A stretch of 64,000 bases of DNA. It comes from Fragilaria crotonensis (Eukaryota; Bacillariophyta; Fragilariophyceae; Fragilariales; Fragilariaceae). The notes beneath the pieces are model-generated. The model searched no databases. It worked only from the letters and a program-made list of their open reading frames with translations, and was not told where the DNA came from. Location of the stretch: NCBI GenBank assembly GCA_022925895.1, contig JAKSYS010000004.1:124001-188000 (forward strand), written 5' to 3'. Position numbers and translations under genes: made by a program. Shown in pieces: positions 43,731 through 55,178 of the stretch (within the stretch, counting starts at the first letter, position 1; every line of letters begins with the position of its first letter).

Positions 43731-45831
43731 ACTCGCCTTGTTTATACTAACAGCTTAAGAACACTTTTGAGCCAATCACTATTGTTGACCTGCACTACAT
43801 CATTCCGAATGGACTGCATCAGAATGTATATTTGTTTCGCGTCATGTGCCACTCAATAGAAATAGATTAGAGGTGTACTCATCCAGGTTGAAGGTTCGTT
43901 CCCATCAAAGTGAAGGCTCATCGCAGAGGCTAGAACGCGTTCCATGTACCGGTTCCTTGAGAGTTCACAGTGTTGAGTGTGTTCAACTTGCCACGTGCGT
44001 ATGGTTATGGTGGCCCACCGTCGTTGGACCTACCAGTCCCCATGCGTAGCGCTGTGGATAGTACTGTGCACGTATCCGGTTTTTAGGCAACCCTGAAGGA
44101 AACCGTGTAGCGCTAGTATCGAATACACGGCGATGTAGTTGTTGTACCAGCTCCTACCAGTAGTTGTGCACTATCACGTTTGCCAGTACAATGGGGTCTA
44201 TGCTTTTTTTGTGTGTGCTGTAGTTTGTACTTACTACGTCGTAGCGTACCAACTGATTTGCAGTAGTCTAGTGTAGTAGTACATGGGCTACGGAGTAGGG
44301 TGTAGTCCGCTCATGATTTACTTTGTACGGGCGGAACTACAGCAAACTAATTGTCTTTATTTAACAACCTGAATCACTTCTAGCATAGCAGATGTTCAGA
44401 TTTTGTTTGTCACACAGACTATTGTTGTCTCTTCATTGCAATTCTTCACACCATGTTTGAAGCTTGGATAGACTATCTGGCTGATCAAGGGATAATTGCA
44501 GCACCATTTTGGATCACAGGATCACATGATCAATGTGAAGACCTCAGAGGCATGAGGGTATGGACAATTTCAAGCAGGCATGCTCAACAATAGGTTTCAT
44601 TGCAAGAACATTATTCTGAGTATTGGTTAGTCTGACAGTAGAAATATATAGCAAATGTCATAATGTACAGCAACATTTTGTACAATAGTAGCGTCATTCT
44701 GTATGAAATGTGCACATCCAATAGTGGGGAGTAACAATTCAGGTAAATTGGTTGTTGACATTATATTGCATTGGTTTGTCTAACAATCGTACCAATATAC
44801 TATTGTATTGGGGTATTGCATTGGTTTGTCTGACAATCATACCAATATATTGTATTGGTGTATTGCATTGATTTGTCTAACAATCATACCAATATATTGT
44901 ATTGGTGATTGCAGATAATGCAATAAGTTGTATTGGCAGCCATTGATGATTATTGCATTGTTGTTAAAATCTGGAACCACCACAGCAATACCCTATCATG
45001 CACATCCCTGATTCCATGTCTAGTATTAGTGTGGAGACAACTACTTGAAATGTGCAAGGTTGTCATTCATAGCCAACAACACGTGCTTCCAAGATAAACT
45101 ATGCTCAGACAACTCTGATCTTCCAGAGTAGCTACTGTGGGGTCAATGAACTTAACAAGGCGTACAAGAACAAGCATGCTCGAACTACCTGGTACTGTAG
45201 TTTCACAGTACTTTTACTGTAGTACCGTACTTCGGAGTTCGACACCGCAACACCCCCAGATCCCGCAACTTCCGATTCATTCGAGTTGCTTTTTGACGAT
45301 CTGGGTTTCTTTTGTACATGAAGGCAACGTAGAAAAAATGTCAGAAAAAGCAACCCTGGAGGCAACCCTGGTTTCCTTTGTTCTGTGCTTTTTGCTGAAA
45401 AATCCGCTATTTCGCGGAGGTGGACTGAGAACGTCCTACGGGCCTGCAGTAGAGAGATACCAGGAAAATCCACTTCGGTTGCTTTTCCTGAGTTATGTAC
45501 TGTACAAGTATTACAGTACTAACTTTCGCTTTAAAAATTGGAGGGGTTTCTCACAGATTTTACATGTAAAATAAACACCACAAGACCAAACCATCAAGTT
45601 GACGGCCAGACGGCACGAACGGCCATCATTCAATACCTCTCTATGCATATCCCTTCATTTCATCCCTTGCTTTTCTTGGATCCTGGGGGGACATGCGATG
45701 ATACATAGATATACAGTCAGACTCCATGAATTAACAACAACAATTTGTCATTTCCTTGCAACCAAAGTATAGAGGAAGAGCAAGAACAATTTGTCATTTC
45801 CTTACAACCAAAGTATAGAGGAAGAGAAAGA
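43731..45831. other. Long intergenic stretch between LHCX and PPR-like gene
   Basis: A/T-rich, with GTAC-type motifs near 44085-44300 and 45180-45240 and a tandem repeat at 44765-44907. Overlapping ORFs of 113 and 145 codons on opposite strands (45132-45574) have no recognisable domain and I do not accept either. Confidence 0.5.
44765..44907. repeat. Tandem repeat of 46-50 bp, three copies
   Basis: Units starting ATTGCATTGGTTTGTCT at 44765, 44815 and 44862, each containing ACAATC(G/A)TACCAATATA and TATTGTATTGG. The unit length drifts from 50 to 47 to 46 bases. It contains many copies of ATTGG or its complement CCAAT. Confidence 0.85.
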
Positions 45832-45832
45832 A
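45741..45832. repeat. 46-bp direct duplication at the start of the PPR-like gene
   Basis: Two copies of a 46-base unit (CAATTTGTCATTTCCTT..GAGGAAGAG) lie back to back, ending at the ATG of the gene, with two to three differences. It lies in the 5' leader if the start at 45832 is right. Confidence 0.9.
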
Positions 45833-48800
45833 TGTGGCTGCAGCTTCGTCGTGCGTGTCATTCCACCCGTCGTGTTCCGCACGAAAGACTACAACAAGGA
45901 CAATGGCATCTAAAGAACAGTCGACGGATCACCACATGCGGGACAAACACAAAATGGTCAGCCGCGTTGTCTCGTTGCGGTCGCCATCCGAGCATGGCTG
46001 TGGTTGATCCGACATGGCTGCATAGAGTAAGCTTTTTTTCTACGTTACGGGAGAGCAATCTGGAGTCCGCACATTCAGAGTCGGAATCCAATAAGGACAG
46101 AATCATGCGAGACTTACTGCGCGAAGCCCAACAGAGTATTGATGAGATGATTTCATCTCAAGCAGACTTGCGGTCGAGGTTTGGACATGAGTTGAAACGT
46201 GTTGAATTCTCGACGAACAATATGGAACCGCGTGCAGCATCAATTTCAAGGCTCAATGCTCCTCCAGAGTCGAGGGGTCGGAGAACATGGATTAACACTG
46301 TCACACCATCAAGCCCAATATCAAGCAATTTGCATTCATCCGATATGATGGATAATCAATATGCGGTCAATAGAAGCAACGGCGACACCGACGAACCTCG
46401 CCAGGAAGGCTTTTATGGGAGGGATATGTCCAATCAGGTATTGCATGAAGAGTCATCGTCTATCCAAGCCGGGGCCACGGTATCCTCGTCTTCTGCACCA
46501 TATCAATCTGATCTGATGGACCTTCTAAATGATTCTCATGAAGTCAGCCACCAATCTCGATTCAATACCGATGTTGACCAAAGCGAGGACAATTTAAAGG
46601 GCACGGCTGCATTTAGACCTTCCACCACTCCAGCTCCGTCATTGATGGATTTGCTGTCGGAATCCTTTGACAACAAGAACTCGGAAACGAATGGCGCGGT
46701 AACGGCAATCTCACCTGACGCTACAGATTCTGGGGAAGGTATTTCAACACCACTGCATTCGACTGCTCAGGATGAGTGGGGAGTTATAAGGGAAGTAAGT
46801 CATACGACAAGTGACTACACGGGCGAGGCCTACAATGATCCTGGTTCAAATCACAACGCAGCTTCGGAGATGGCATTGTATAATGAAGTTCTATCTCGTG
46901 GCATAGCATACCTCGCAAGCATGTCTGATCATCATTGGGGACTATTGAACGACGACGAGGACGACGACGATGAGGAGGAGGAGGAGGTGCCGTTTGATGC
47001 AGGGAAGGAATTTGTTGAGGAAGAAGAAATTGTAGACGAGCTCGACCCAAGTGATGCGACCAGTCAGAATGATCAGAATGCGGTTGATGAGCCTGGTTCT
47101 GAATCTGAAACTCTCATGCAAATGGAGGGCTTGCTCATGGACGCATTTTCCGGTGACCTCTATTTAAGTACAGAGGATTACAACCTGATCCTGCTTTACA
47201 TGGCCTGCACTTCCGCATACAAAAACCATGATATCACAACCATGCTCCTTCAAATCCATACTCATATGAATTCAGCGGAAACGAAAGCGCAACCTGACGG
47301 GTTCACGTATGTGATCTTGATTCTCGCCCTATCTAGGAGAGGACAGGCCCCCGTCGTGGCATCGCAGCTCGTTATCGAAATGATGCACCAAGACCATTTA
47401 TTTCACAATGCCGAAGCTTTAGTTCAGGCAATGAAATGCCTCGAGCGTTGCAAGCGACGCGAGCTAGCAGAGCGACTTTTACGTCCGATTCTGAAACGCA
47501 CTGATGAAAGAATGCCTATCCCGGTAGACGCTATAACTTCTATGCTACGTATGTATCAATTCGAACAGATGACGGTCGAGACCATGGATTTGATTGACGA
47601 CTACATCGCAGCAGCCGGAATGGTGCCCGACGTCAGTCGAGTCTTTCGTACCGCCTTAAATTGGCCAAGATGGGCTTCGAATTGCAGACAGGACGATGTT
47701 AAACTCTCTTCGCTTACCTTTTCAACGTCTTCAAGTCCAGCGAAAACAAACCAGGAAAATACATTCAAGCTAAATTGTGGGGAATGCTTATCGAGGAATT
47801 AGCAAAATCAAGTCCGTTTCAAGTTCTGACAGCGGAAACAGAAATGATTAGAGAAGCCGTGTGGATGCTACTGCACAGGGAGCGACGTTATTACCCTGAC
47901 TCGCAAGTGCTCATGCATGGTCTTGACGCTGCATTATGCCACGACGACTCCAATCTCGCTGCAGCCCTCATGCAACGAATTCTCGAAAGACCTGTCAGGA
48001 GGCACCCATCCGCGTTGTCCAACATAGACATCATGAATAGTGAAACGAAGCAGTCCGCCATTCCGCCTCAGGCTTTTAAGCTTGCGATTAATACTTGTGT
48101 CGCTGCCAAGTGCGCGACTTCGATATCCACGCTGTTGAACTTGTTGGATCACCCAGATGTGGATATTCCACCGGGAATGATAAGTCAATTTATGCATCAC
48201 GCTCTTGTCGGTTTCATCGGTGCCTGTGAATGGGACAAAGCTACAGCGACTCTATCGGATATGGCAACCAGAGGTCTTGGTGCTACCGATGATGCATGTG
48301 GCGCCGTTATTCAAGGTCTTGCGATGAACGGTCGGTCAAAGGATGCATTGCAATTGTTTCAGGAGATCAAGGCTGGAGCCTTTGGAGATTTGAAACCTGG
48401 ACCGTTATCTTACACCGCCAAGATGGTCGCACTCACGATATCGAAAGAATGGCAGGCCGTCATCGATGTACAGCGTGAAATGCAGGAATTGGGCATGCCT
48501 TCCAGTTCCGTTGTGATCCATGCAGTCATTCTTGCGTCCATGCGAATGGGTGATAAAAGCAGTGTTGTGGAGGCTATCGAACAAGGCATTCGCTCTGGAG
48601 TATCATTGAATCTTACGTGTTTCGAGCAAGCGCTAAAGTGTCTGCTTCCAGACCTTGCCTGTGACGGTCTTGCGATCCCTACAATTCGATCGCAGCTTCG
48701 GGAACGAGTCGATGTGGCACCGAAAAGTCATATGGCTCAGCAATGCTTGAACCTTTCGCGAGCTTTGCGGGTTGCCCAAATCGAGGAGGACCGCAGTTGT

Positions 48801-48899
48801 TCCCGCAACGTAGGGGCGAGAGAGATTAACAACCGTAGGCACACGGCGTGGATGAAAGCACATCAGTCTCTGTTGGAGCTGTATCGATCGACGTCGTGA
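45832..48899 (+). CDS. Large PPR-like organelle protein, frame-broken in the middle
   Basis: The ATG at 45832 opens MWLQLRRACHSTRRVPHERL, an Arg-rich presequence fitting mitochondrial import; the longer frame from 45745 runs through the 46-bp duplication and is not preferred. A long Ser/Asn/Asp-rich low-complexity part (to about 46900) contains DDEDDDDEEEEE. Helical PPR-type repeats follow (..YNLILLYMACTSAYKNHDITTMLL.., FTYVILILALSRRGQ; later CGAVIQGLAMNGRSKDALQLF, LSYTAKMVALTISKEW). The likely role is RNA binding in an organelle. Break: the frame shifts at about 47655, and the new frame meets a TAA near 47700 before running open to 48899. About 1,020 residues if whole. Confidence 0.7.
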
Positions 48900-49404
48900 G
48901 TGGGTGAGGAATGTATTGGACCCTGCGTGAGGAGATTCGCCTCCTGATTGACAACAACGCAACTTTTTGTACCCACTGCAGTCATACGGGAATTCGAGGC
49001 ATATTACCAGGCAATACCCCCCAGTCCCCATGTGTTCAACTCGAACCAACCATTAGAATAATGAAATGAAGATTGGACCTAGAACTTGAACTTGAACGGA
49101 GGAACATCTGATTCAACGTGCTGTCGCGACGTCCGCGTTAGAGACGCTCCACCCATCGGCCACCTATTCGAGGACCAATGCATAGAACTTGACCTGCCCG
49201 GGTATGCATAGTTGTTTCGCATTACGACTAGTTCGTGGGAATCACCCGTGCATATGTTGTTGTTCTAACAAGGACAGAGTAGGAATTACGTCCACGACTG
49301 TCGTTTGTCAGTCCATCCATAGTACTGTACCATAGTACCCAACGTAGTTTGCATACACTCTGTTTTGCTCATAGAACTGAGTCTGGATTATCATACAGTA
49401 CCAG

Positions 49405-49432
49405 GTACAAGTACTTGTACTTGTACTTGTAC
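49405..49432. repeat. GTACTT microsatellite
   Basis: GTACAA followed by about four units of GTACTT. It shares its core with the palindrome 200 bp downstream. Confidence 0.85.
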
Positions 49433-49622
49433 TCCGCAGCCGACCTCTGCCAAGTCTGAGTCACGAAAAGGGGCAATATTGGTGTATCACTGATGGGTGA
49501 TGACGTGTATCAAATGGCAGAAACATCATCAAAACGAACACTTCGATGAGAAGCGCAAACCTTTCGACCTCTGTTTTCTTAGATTTTACTGACGGATCAC
49601 GGAGTAGTTCGAAAGATCGTCG

Positions 49623-49642
49623 AGGTACAAGTACTTGTACCT
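49623..49642. promoter_or_regulatory. 20-bp perfect palindrome 35 bp before the AKR start
   Basis: AGGTACAAGT followed by its exact complement ACTTGTACCT. Such a site could bind a dimeric regulator or lie in the 5' leader as a hairpin. Similar GTAC palindromes are scattered through other intergenic regions, so a general repeat is equally likely. Confidence 0.35.
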
Positions 49643-49677
49643 GGTACCAAGCGTACAAAACTTGTTACAAACTCAGC

Positions 49678-51101
49678 ATGAACAAGGCTATCTTCTTATT
49701 CCTGCTTGCATGCTCCGGTGCTGCTGCGTTCTCGTTTGTGCAGAGCTCCAATGCTCGCATCGCTGCGGAGAGACCAAGGGCCTTGACAGCACAGGCACTA
49801 TCCCTTGTGCCGTCAAACAAGGTTAGCACTCGCATGTTTCTGGGACAATCGATCAAGAAGCTTGATAAAAAGGCGGATACCACCATAATCGGAACATCGA
49901 CGGTTCCCAGTATTGGAATAGGAACCATCTCATGGAGCAGCAACAGCCGTAAGTGACACACAATGTACACAAACATAACTGCTATCTTGACGATCGAACG
50001 TTAAGTACCATCCAAAGTCAAACATCTTTCATCTCAACTTTGCATCATAATTCAGTGACGAGCCTTGAAAACTTGGAACTTCAATCTCTTGTCAATACGG
50101 CGTGCCGAGAAAAGGCTGGCATGTTTGATACAGCCGAGCGGTATGGAAGTAATTGGAAGACGGCCTTTGGGTTGGGCTGGGGAGAAACCGAAATGTTGAC
50201 GCGCAAACTTTTGGACCGCACTCCAGAATCCAATGCATTCGTCGCCACAAAGTTTACTCCAAGTCCCTGGAGGACCACGCCAGAGAGTGTAGTGGAGGCC
50301 TGCCGACAATCGTGCAAGCGATTGGGTGTGGAACGATTAGACCTGTATCAATTGCACATGCCCGATATTGTCAAGCCGTTTCGAGCGTTTGGTTTGGGAG
50401 AAAGCTTTGATGAAGTGTACTGGGAAGGGTTGGCGCAGTGCTATATTTTGGGACTTGTATCCAATGTGGGTGTCTCCAACTATGGTCCAACATTGCTCAA
50501 GCGATGCCAGGAGACTTTGAATAAAAGAGGTGTGCCTCTGGCTTCGAATCAAATTGCATACTCCCTTCTTGGTCGAAAGAATGGAGCTCAAGAGACATTG
50601 GATTACTGTAACAAGAACGGTATCAAAGTGCTGGCTGCATTTCCCTTTGCTATGGGCCTTTTGACTGGCAAGTATACTAGTGATTCCAGTGGCAGCATGG
50701 CGGAAGAGACTCTTACGTCGCTCACTTCCAGTCGTAAGACCAAGCGTGAAGTCAGCGACTTGACAAGATACGCGAAAGGAGATGGAATGACTATACCTGA
50801 GGGAGGAGTTTCTCCGTTGTTGAAAGTGATGGAAAGAATTGCCAAGAAGCGAAACAAGACCATCGCCCAAGTTGCGCTCAACTATATCATTTGTAAAGGA
50901 GCCATTCCCATCCCAGGAGCAAGAACGGTTGCGCAGCTGCGCGACAATCTTGGTGCCAGAGGGTGGCGGCTAACGAACTCCGAAGTGGCTCAGTTGGAAG
51001 GGGAAGCAGACAGACTTGGTTTCAATTTCGAAGGTGCTGGGTTTAAACGAACGAACGAAAAGTTTGTTGGATACGGTCTTGAAAAGTGGACTCTTGATTA
51101 G
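49678..51101 (+). CDS. Plastid-type aldo-keto reductase, one intron
   Basis: Exon 1 49678-49948, intron 49949-50055 (107 bp, GTAAGT..TTCAG), exon 2 50056-51101; the joined frame gives 438 residues. The N-terminus MNKAIFLFLLACSGAAAF then SFVQSS is a signal peptide plus transit-like peptide with Phe after the cleavage site, so plastid import is likely. The AKR catalytic tetrad is in place: Asp and Tyr in GMFDTAERYG (about 115 and 120), Lys in VATKF (about 155) and His in LYQLHMP (about 191). The C-terminal block AIPIPGARTVAQLRDN is the usual NADP(H) phosphate-binding region. It would reduce aldehydes or ketones with NADPH; substrate unknown. Without splicing the exon 1 frame stops at 49956. Confidence 0.9.
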
Positions 51102-51472
51102 AAGACGCCGTCATTACCTTGACGTGAAGCAGTGAAAATACTTTAGAGCACGTACAAATAAATGGAAATACAATCAATGTGGACCTTCTACGTGTTCGTG
51201 ATCAACAGACGACAACCATCTTCAGCATGCACATTCATATCATATCACAACCACCTGCAGACGTAAGTAGGGTCGTAAACAAATCTACCTTGCTGTTGAT
51301 GAATCGCAGGTACATAGGTGCGGAAGGACAGTGAGAAAACCGCTAAGGGAAGGAAGTCGGCTATAGGACTTTATACAGATGTGATCTCGTTCACCTGGTC
51401 GCTAGAACGCATGAGCACCGTTCCGCATGTCGATCCACCAATCAAGAAGCTTCCCTTTCAATACGTCACGTT
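51102..51472. other. Spacer between convergent genes
   Basis: 3' regions of the aldo-keto reductase (+) and the mannosyltransferase (-). Nothing else seen. Confidence 0.6.
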
Positions 51473-53065
51473 CTATTTGCATCCGACGTTGTAGATTGTC
51501 AGTTTGAAGCTTTGAACGAAATCAGCAAGCCCTTCGAACACTGGTAAGTCTTCCGTTGTCAGATGCGGCCAATGCGTCCACATAGATTCGCACGAGAAGT
51601 CGCTTCCAACATTGCACTTGTTCGTTGAGAAATGTATGCCATCTTCCAGTGGAAGTGGCGCTGTGACAAGATGGACGTGACGACCATGATGGTGGTTCTT
51701 AGCATGTCCGTCACAATGCAACTCCCGTTGAAGCGCGAGTGCTAAATTCTGACCGCTGGATCCCATCAGGTCGTTGATTGAGGTGATGGGACACGACGTA
51801 GTGGAGCACACATCAGCATCCGTACACTGAAGCCGCCGCAACAGGAAGGAAGGCGGCATGTACGTGTGATGGAAGATGATGGATTGTGGCGCATCGTGAG
51901 TTATTGCTGGCGACAAGATCGCACGGACGATTCCGCCTTGATGGAGGATTCCAAACACGACAAGGAGAAGAATATTGAAACCAATCCAGATCGATCGAAG
52001 CCTTACAGATGACCACAGGTCTGTATCCCCAACAAAAATGGCGAGCGGCACCAATATGGGAGTGAGGAACCTAGGTTCTTGATGAGGAGCAAAAGAAAGG
52101 AATCCCAAGCCACTGATGATGGTCCACATACATGCTTGCTGAAGGATACCATGCTGTTTCGTGCGATTGTAAATGTATCTTGCCAGTTTGCCGTAGAAAA
52201 GCAGAGTCATTGGACCGTATAGCATCAACATGTTGACAATAACATGCGTCCACCGAGGATGCAAACCGTGGTGCTGCAGATTGTTAACTTTGGAATTGTA
52301 CAAAAATGCGTTCCAGGGTGCGATGAATGCCATCCAATTGGTGATACTACCATAGTATGACGCATCCGCTATGATCATAAAGAAGGCCGTCGCCAAAAAC
52401 CCAGTCAAACACGACGCAGTCTGAATCATACCGTCCCTGGCCGACCACTGTCGAATCAGATACATAAACATAGCTGGCATCGCAAAGGAGACAAAGGTAA
52501 ACCTAGTAAATAGTCCCATCGCACAGAGAACGCCAACACATAAATCCCCAGCCAAATTTCTTGATTGGTGGATACTTGGCCGAAGTATTGCCATGTACAG
52601 AAGCATCGACAAGAACATGGTTTCGATGCCGTTCGTGAATGGACGATTTACAATGACCCAAGCAGGCCACGACGTGGCCACAATCCACATGCTGCTAGTC
52701 GGAACCTGCCTATCAGATTTCTGTCGCATCGTCATGAGGTAGACGAATAAGTCGACGGCAAGTACGGACAGAAGTCCACAGAAGACCCTCGGAATTAAAA
52801 GAATCTCAATTCCGCTTGCCTGATCCATTTCGATCCTCATTACCCAGGCATACAGCCTGAGCGGAAACCATGTCACAACAGTTGGTGGAACGATGGATCG
52901 CACCGCATTGTGCGGTTCGAATTCCCAAGGAATTACGGGAGGACAACCGAAGAAGAGTTCTTGGCCGCCCTGAAAGAATTCATCTGGATGAAGATAGCCA
53001 GGAAGAAGCGACCCAATCACAACCCGTAGAACTATCATACAAGAATATATGCACCATGAGGACAT
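51473..53065 (-). CDS. GPI mannosyltransferase IV-like (SMP3/PIGZ), GT22
   Basis: 530 residues, many membrane helices. The N-terminal loop holds HPDEFFQGGQELFFG and WEFEPHNAVRSIVPP, the GT22 catalytic Asp-Glu pair and its partner motif; the middle has NNLQHHGLHPRWTHVIVNM and later APHQEPRFLTPILVPL, all typical of SMP3/PIGZ. These ER enzymes add the fourth mannose to GPI anchors, using dolichol-phosphate mannose. The last 150 residues (from about QSIIFHHTYMPPSFLL) are a soluble luminal-type tail also known from this family. The start at 53065 gives a hydrophobic N-terminus (CMIVLRVVIGSLL). PIGB/ALG9-type relatives are less likely given the HGLHPRWTH block. Open throughout. Confidence 0.85.
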   Translation of the reverse strand: MSSWCIYSCMIVLRVVIGSLLPGYLHPDEFFQGGQELFFGCPPVIPWEFEPHNAVRSIVPPTVVTWFPLRLYAWVMRIEMDQASGIEILLIPRVFCGLLSVLAVDLFVYLMTMRQKSDRQVPTSSMWIVATSWPAWVIVNRPFTNGIETMFLSMLLYMAILRPSIHQSRNLAGDLCVGVLCAMGLFTRFTFVSFAMPAMFMYLIRQWSARDGMIQTASCLTGFLATAFFMIIADASYYGSITNWMAFIAPWNAFLYNSKVNNLQHHGLHPRWTHVIVNMLMLYGPMTLLFYGKLARYIYNRTKQHGILQQACMWTIISGLGFLSFAPHQEPRFLTPILVPLAIFVGDTDLWSSVRLRSIWIGFNILLLVVFGILHQGGIVRAILSPAITHDAPQSIIFHHTYMPPSFLLRRLQCTDADVCSTTSCPITSINDLMGSSGQNLALALQRELHCDGHAKNHHHGRHVHLVTAPLPLEDGIHFSTNKCNVGSDFSCESMWTHWPHLTTEDLPVFEGLADFVQSFKLTIYNVGCK

Positions 53066-53944
53066 TGCGGTGGTGTATCAGGAATCAGGATATGGATGTG
53101 CAGGAAGTGGATTGAGGTTGAACATCTCTCACAGGAATGGAATGCACTACAGCACCATGGTGTGAGAGCGTGAATGCCAATCGCCTTATGACACGATTTC
53201 CGGGCGACAGTAGTTTGCATACCGTTTTCTACCGGTACATATGATACAATACACTCTGTGGACATAGTACTACACGTACCTGGTACCAGTACCACGTACG
53301 TTGACAGCAGTTTGCATCCATTCACAGATATACTAGTACTGTACGCTAACTACAGTACTGGGACAATTGACAAACGATACTGAAGTACTCAGTACTCTAG
53401 TACTGGTACTCAGGCCACAGTCATCGAGCACAGTATGCCTGATGCCTGGTACCACAGACCACAGTACGCTAGGTACGAGTACTCGAGTACTCGAGAGGAG
53501 CAATGCATAGAAATCCGGACGAGCGTTGCTTTGTTGCTTTCTTGATGCAGGCGAATGCCTTTATAATCGCAGCTGGTACAGTACATGTAGTAAGTGATAG
53601 CCGAACGCCGATTTCCATTTATGGAATTTTGGCACGATCGAAAGTACTCGGAAGTTATTATGCAGTATGATACATACGATTGCTCGGAGCAGTTCCGATG
53701 GGATACTTGCAATGAGTAATGAAGACTCCGGTAGTTTGAGTGCTAAATTCATAGAAATTTTGAGATGCTCTACCTGCTGACCACATCATCGGAGTGTCAG
53801 GGAGAACTGTCAGAAAATGGAGCTCCCTAAATGGGTACTATACTTGGAGGTGCGAGTCTCCTAGTGAGAACGGTTGGCAACACCATTCGTCGCAACTTCT
53901 CTCATATTTCGGCAATCCACTCAGCACTTTGCCCACTGAACACG
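53066..53944. other. Divergent intergenic region, very rich in GTAC motifs
   Basis: Between two divergently read genes. Between 53220 and 53500 many copies of GTAC, AGTACT and GGTACC are packed together, forming several small palindromes (for example ACGTACCTGGTACCAGTACC near 53274). The ORF frame from 53831 is open but the real start is taken as 53945. Confidence 0.6.
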
Positions 53945-54901
53945 ATGATGAAAAATATTGGTGTTGCTATTATTGCAGCCTCGTTCATCGTGGTGTCAGA
54001 TGCAGCGTGCTCTGTTGCACAGAAAATGACATGTAAGTTTACATCGACAGCACCAACCCTTGATGGTAACTTCAGTGATTGGTCGTCTGTGGAAGGAATC
54101 GAGACCGACATTTATGATATCAGCGGCACGAAATACGCCGATGGGGCTGTAATGTACAAGTGTGTTTACGATGCTTCAAACATCTACTTTGCCTTGATGA
54201 TTCCCGGGCCTTATCGCTTCAACGCTACCAACAATCAAATGTGCCCCTCGATTGCCACTATGTTCAAGGTCGGAACTATGGCGACATTCTACAACATGGG
54301 AGGTTGCCCAGATGCGATCTCGCCAGATTCCTGCTCTGGCGGAATCCCTGAGCAATGTGACGAGTACCGAGTTGATATTGGGGCTCACTGGGAGACGTCG
54401 ACCTCTGAGCAAGGGTTGCTCTATGCCGTTAACTCCACGACTGGCACTGGTGAGGGTGCCGTTACGGAACTCGGCGATGAGTACGCCGTCAGCCCCTACT
54501 GTCGTGCTTCTGATGACGGCGAGGGCGCTGGTAACGAGTGGGCTGGAGCGTGGGCACATACTGACCCGTCGGAAACGGGCGCCGATGGGCATTACCACTT
54601 TGAGTTGTCTCGCTTGCTCAAGACTAAATCCTCCAAGACTGACAAACAGGTGCTCACTGCTGGTGAAACCTACAGTTTCGGAATTGCCTACTGGGACCCA
54701 TTCCAATCCGATGAGAATGGCTGGACCGACGCAGGTCACTTTCTCACTGGATGTGCCAACCAGTGGATCGACTTGGAGCTCGAGTCCGTCACCACCACCG
54801 ATGGTTCGGACTCCGGTGGAAAAGCATCTAGTAGTGAGTGGTTGAACGTGGGTACGTTCATGTACGTGATGACTGTTGCTGCAGTCGTGGTCGCTCTCTA
54901 A
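53945..54901 (+). CDS. Secreted or membrane-anchored protein with haem-binding (EB-dh-like) domain
   Basis: 318 residues from the ATG at 53945, which gives a signal peptide (MMKNIGVAIIAASFIVVSDAAC); the frame opens earlier at 53831 without a better start. The main part (APTLDGNFSDWSSVEG.., YDASNIYFALMIPGPYRF, CPSIATMFKVG..FYNMGGCP, ETYSFGIAYWDPF) resembles the haem-binding domain of the ethylbenzene dehydrogenase gamma/DMSO reductase group (beta-sandwich). In those enzymes it binds one haem b for electron transfer; whether haem is bound here is open. A Ser/Gly-rich linker and a C-terminal hydrophobic stretch (LNVGTFMYVMTVAAVVVAL) suggest a membrane or GPI anchor, so an outer-surface place. 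No frame damage. Confidence 0.75.
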   Translation: MMKNIGVAIIAASFIVVSDAACSVAQKMTCKFTSTAPTLDGNFSDWSSVEGIETDIYDISGTKYADGAVMYKCVYDASNIYFALMIPGPYRFNATNNQMCPSIATMFKVGTMATFYNMGGCPDAISPDSCSGGIPEQCDEYRVDIGAHWETSTSEQGLLYAVNSTTGTGEGAVTELGDEYAVSPYCRASDDGEGAGNEWAGAWAHTDPSETGADGHYHFELSRLLKTKSSKTDKQVLTAGETYSFGIAYWDPFQSDENGWTDAGHFLTGCANQWIDLELESVTTTDGSDSGGKASSSEWLNVGTFMYVMTVAAVVVAL

Positions 54902-55178
54902 GTATGGACTGTGCACCACGTCGCGGTTCACGACGCACTATTGACTCCAATAACTGCAACTTGTTCATCACCCATTGAATAGAGTAACAGCATCCTAAAA
55001 GGAATGACCCAATCCCACTGCGATCACCTTTACAACACTCACGTGACTCCAAAGTAGCACCTTGTTAATGAAAAATTGACTATAATGACAGCAGTCGCTA
55101 GCATGTGATGGCAGGGCTTGGCCACGCCGCTCAAGTCGCGTTATCCCAGAAGCCAACAACAGTATGAAGAGAAGCATC
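54902..55178. other. Spacer between convergent genes
   Basis: 3' flanks of the haem-domain gene (+) and the HAD gene (-). Nothing else seen. Confidence 0.6.

Larger units (their letters stand above)
48900..49677. other. Intergenic stretch before the aldo-keto reductase
   Basis: Contains a GTACTT microsatellite (49405-49432) and a palindrome at 49623-49642. No gene seen. Confidence 0.5.

Noticed and set aside
45132-45574. Overlapping ORFs of 113 (-) and 145 (+) codons
   Set aside because: No recognisable domain, GTAC-rich DNA, mutually overlapping; neither is supported.
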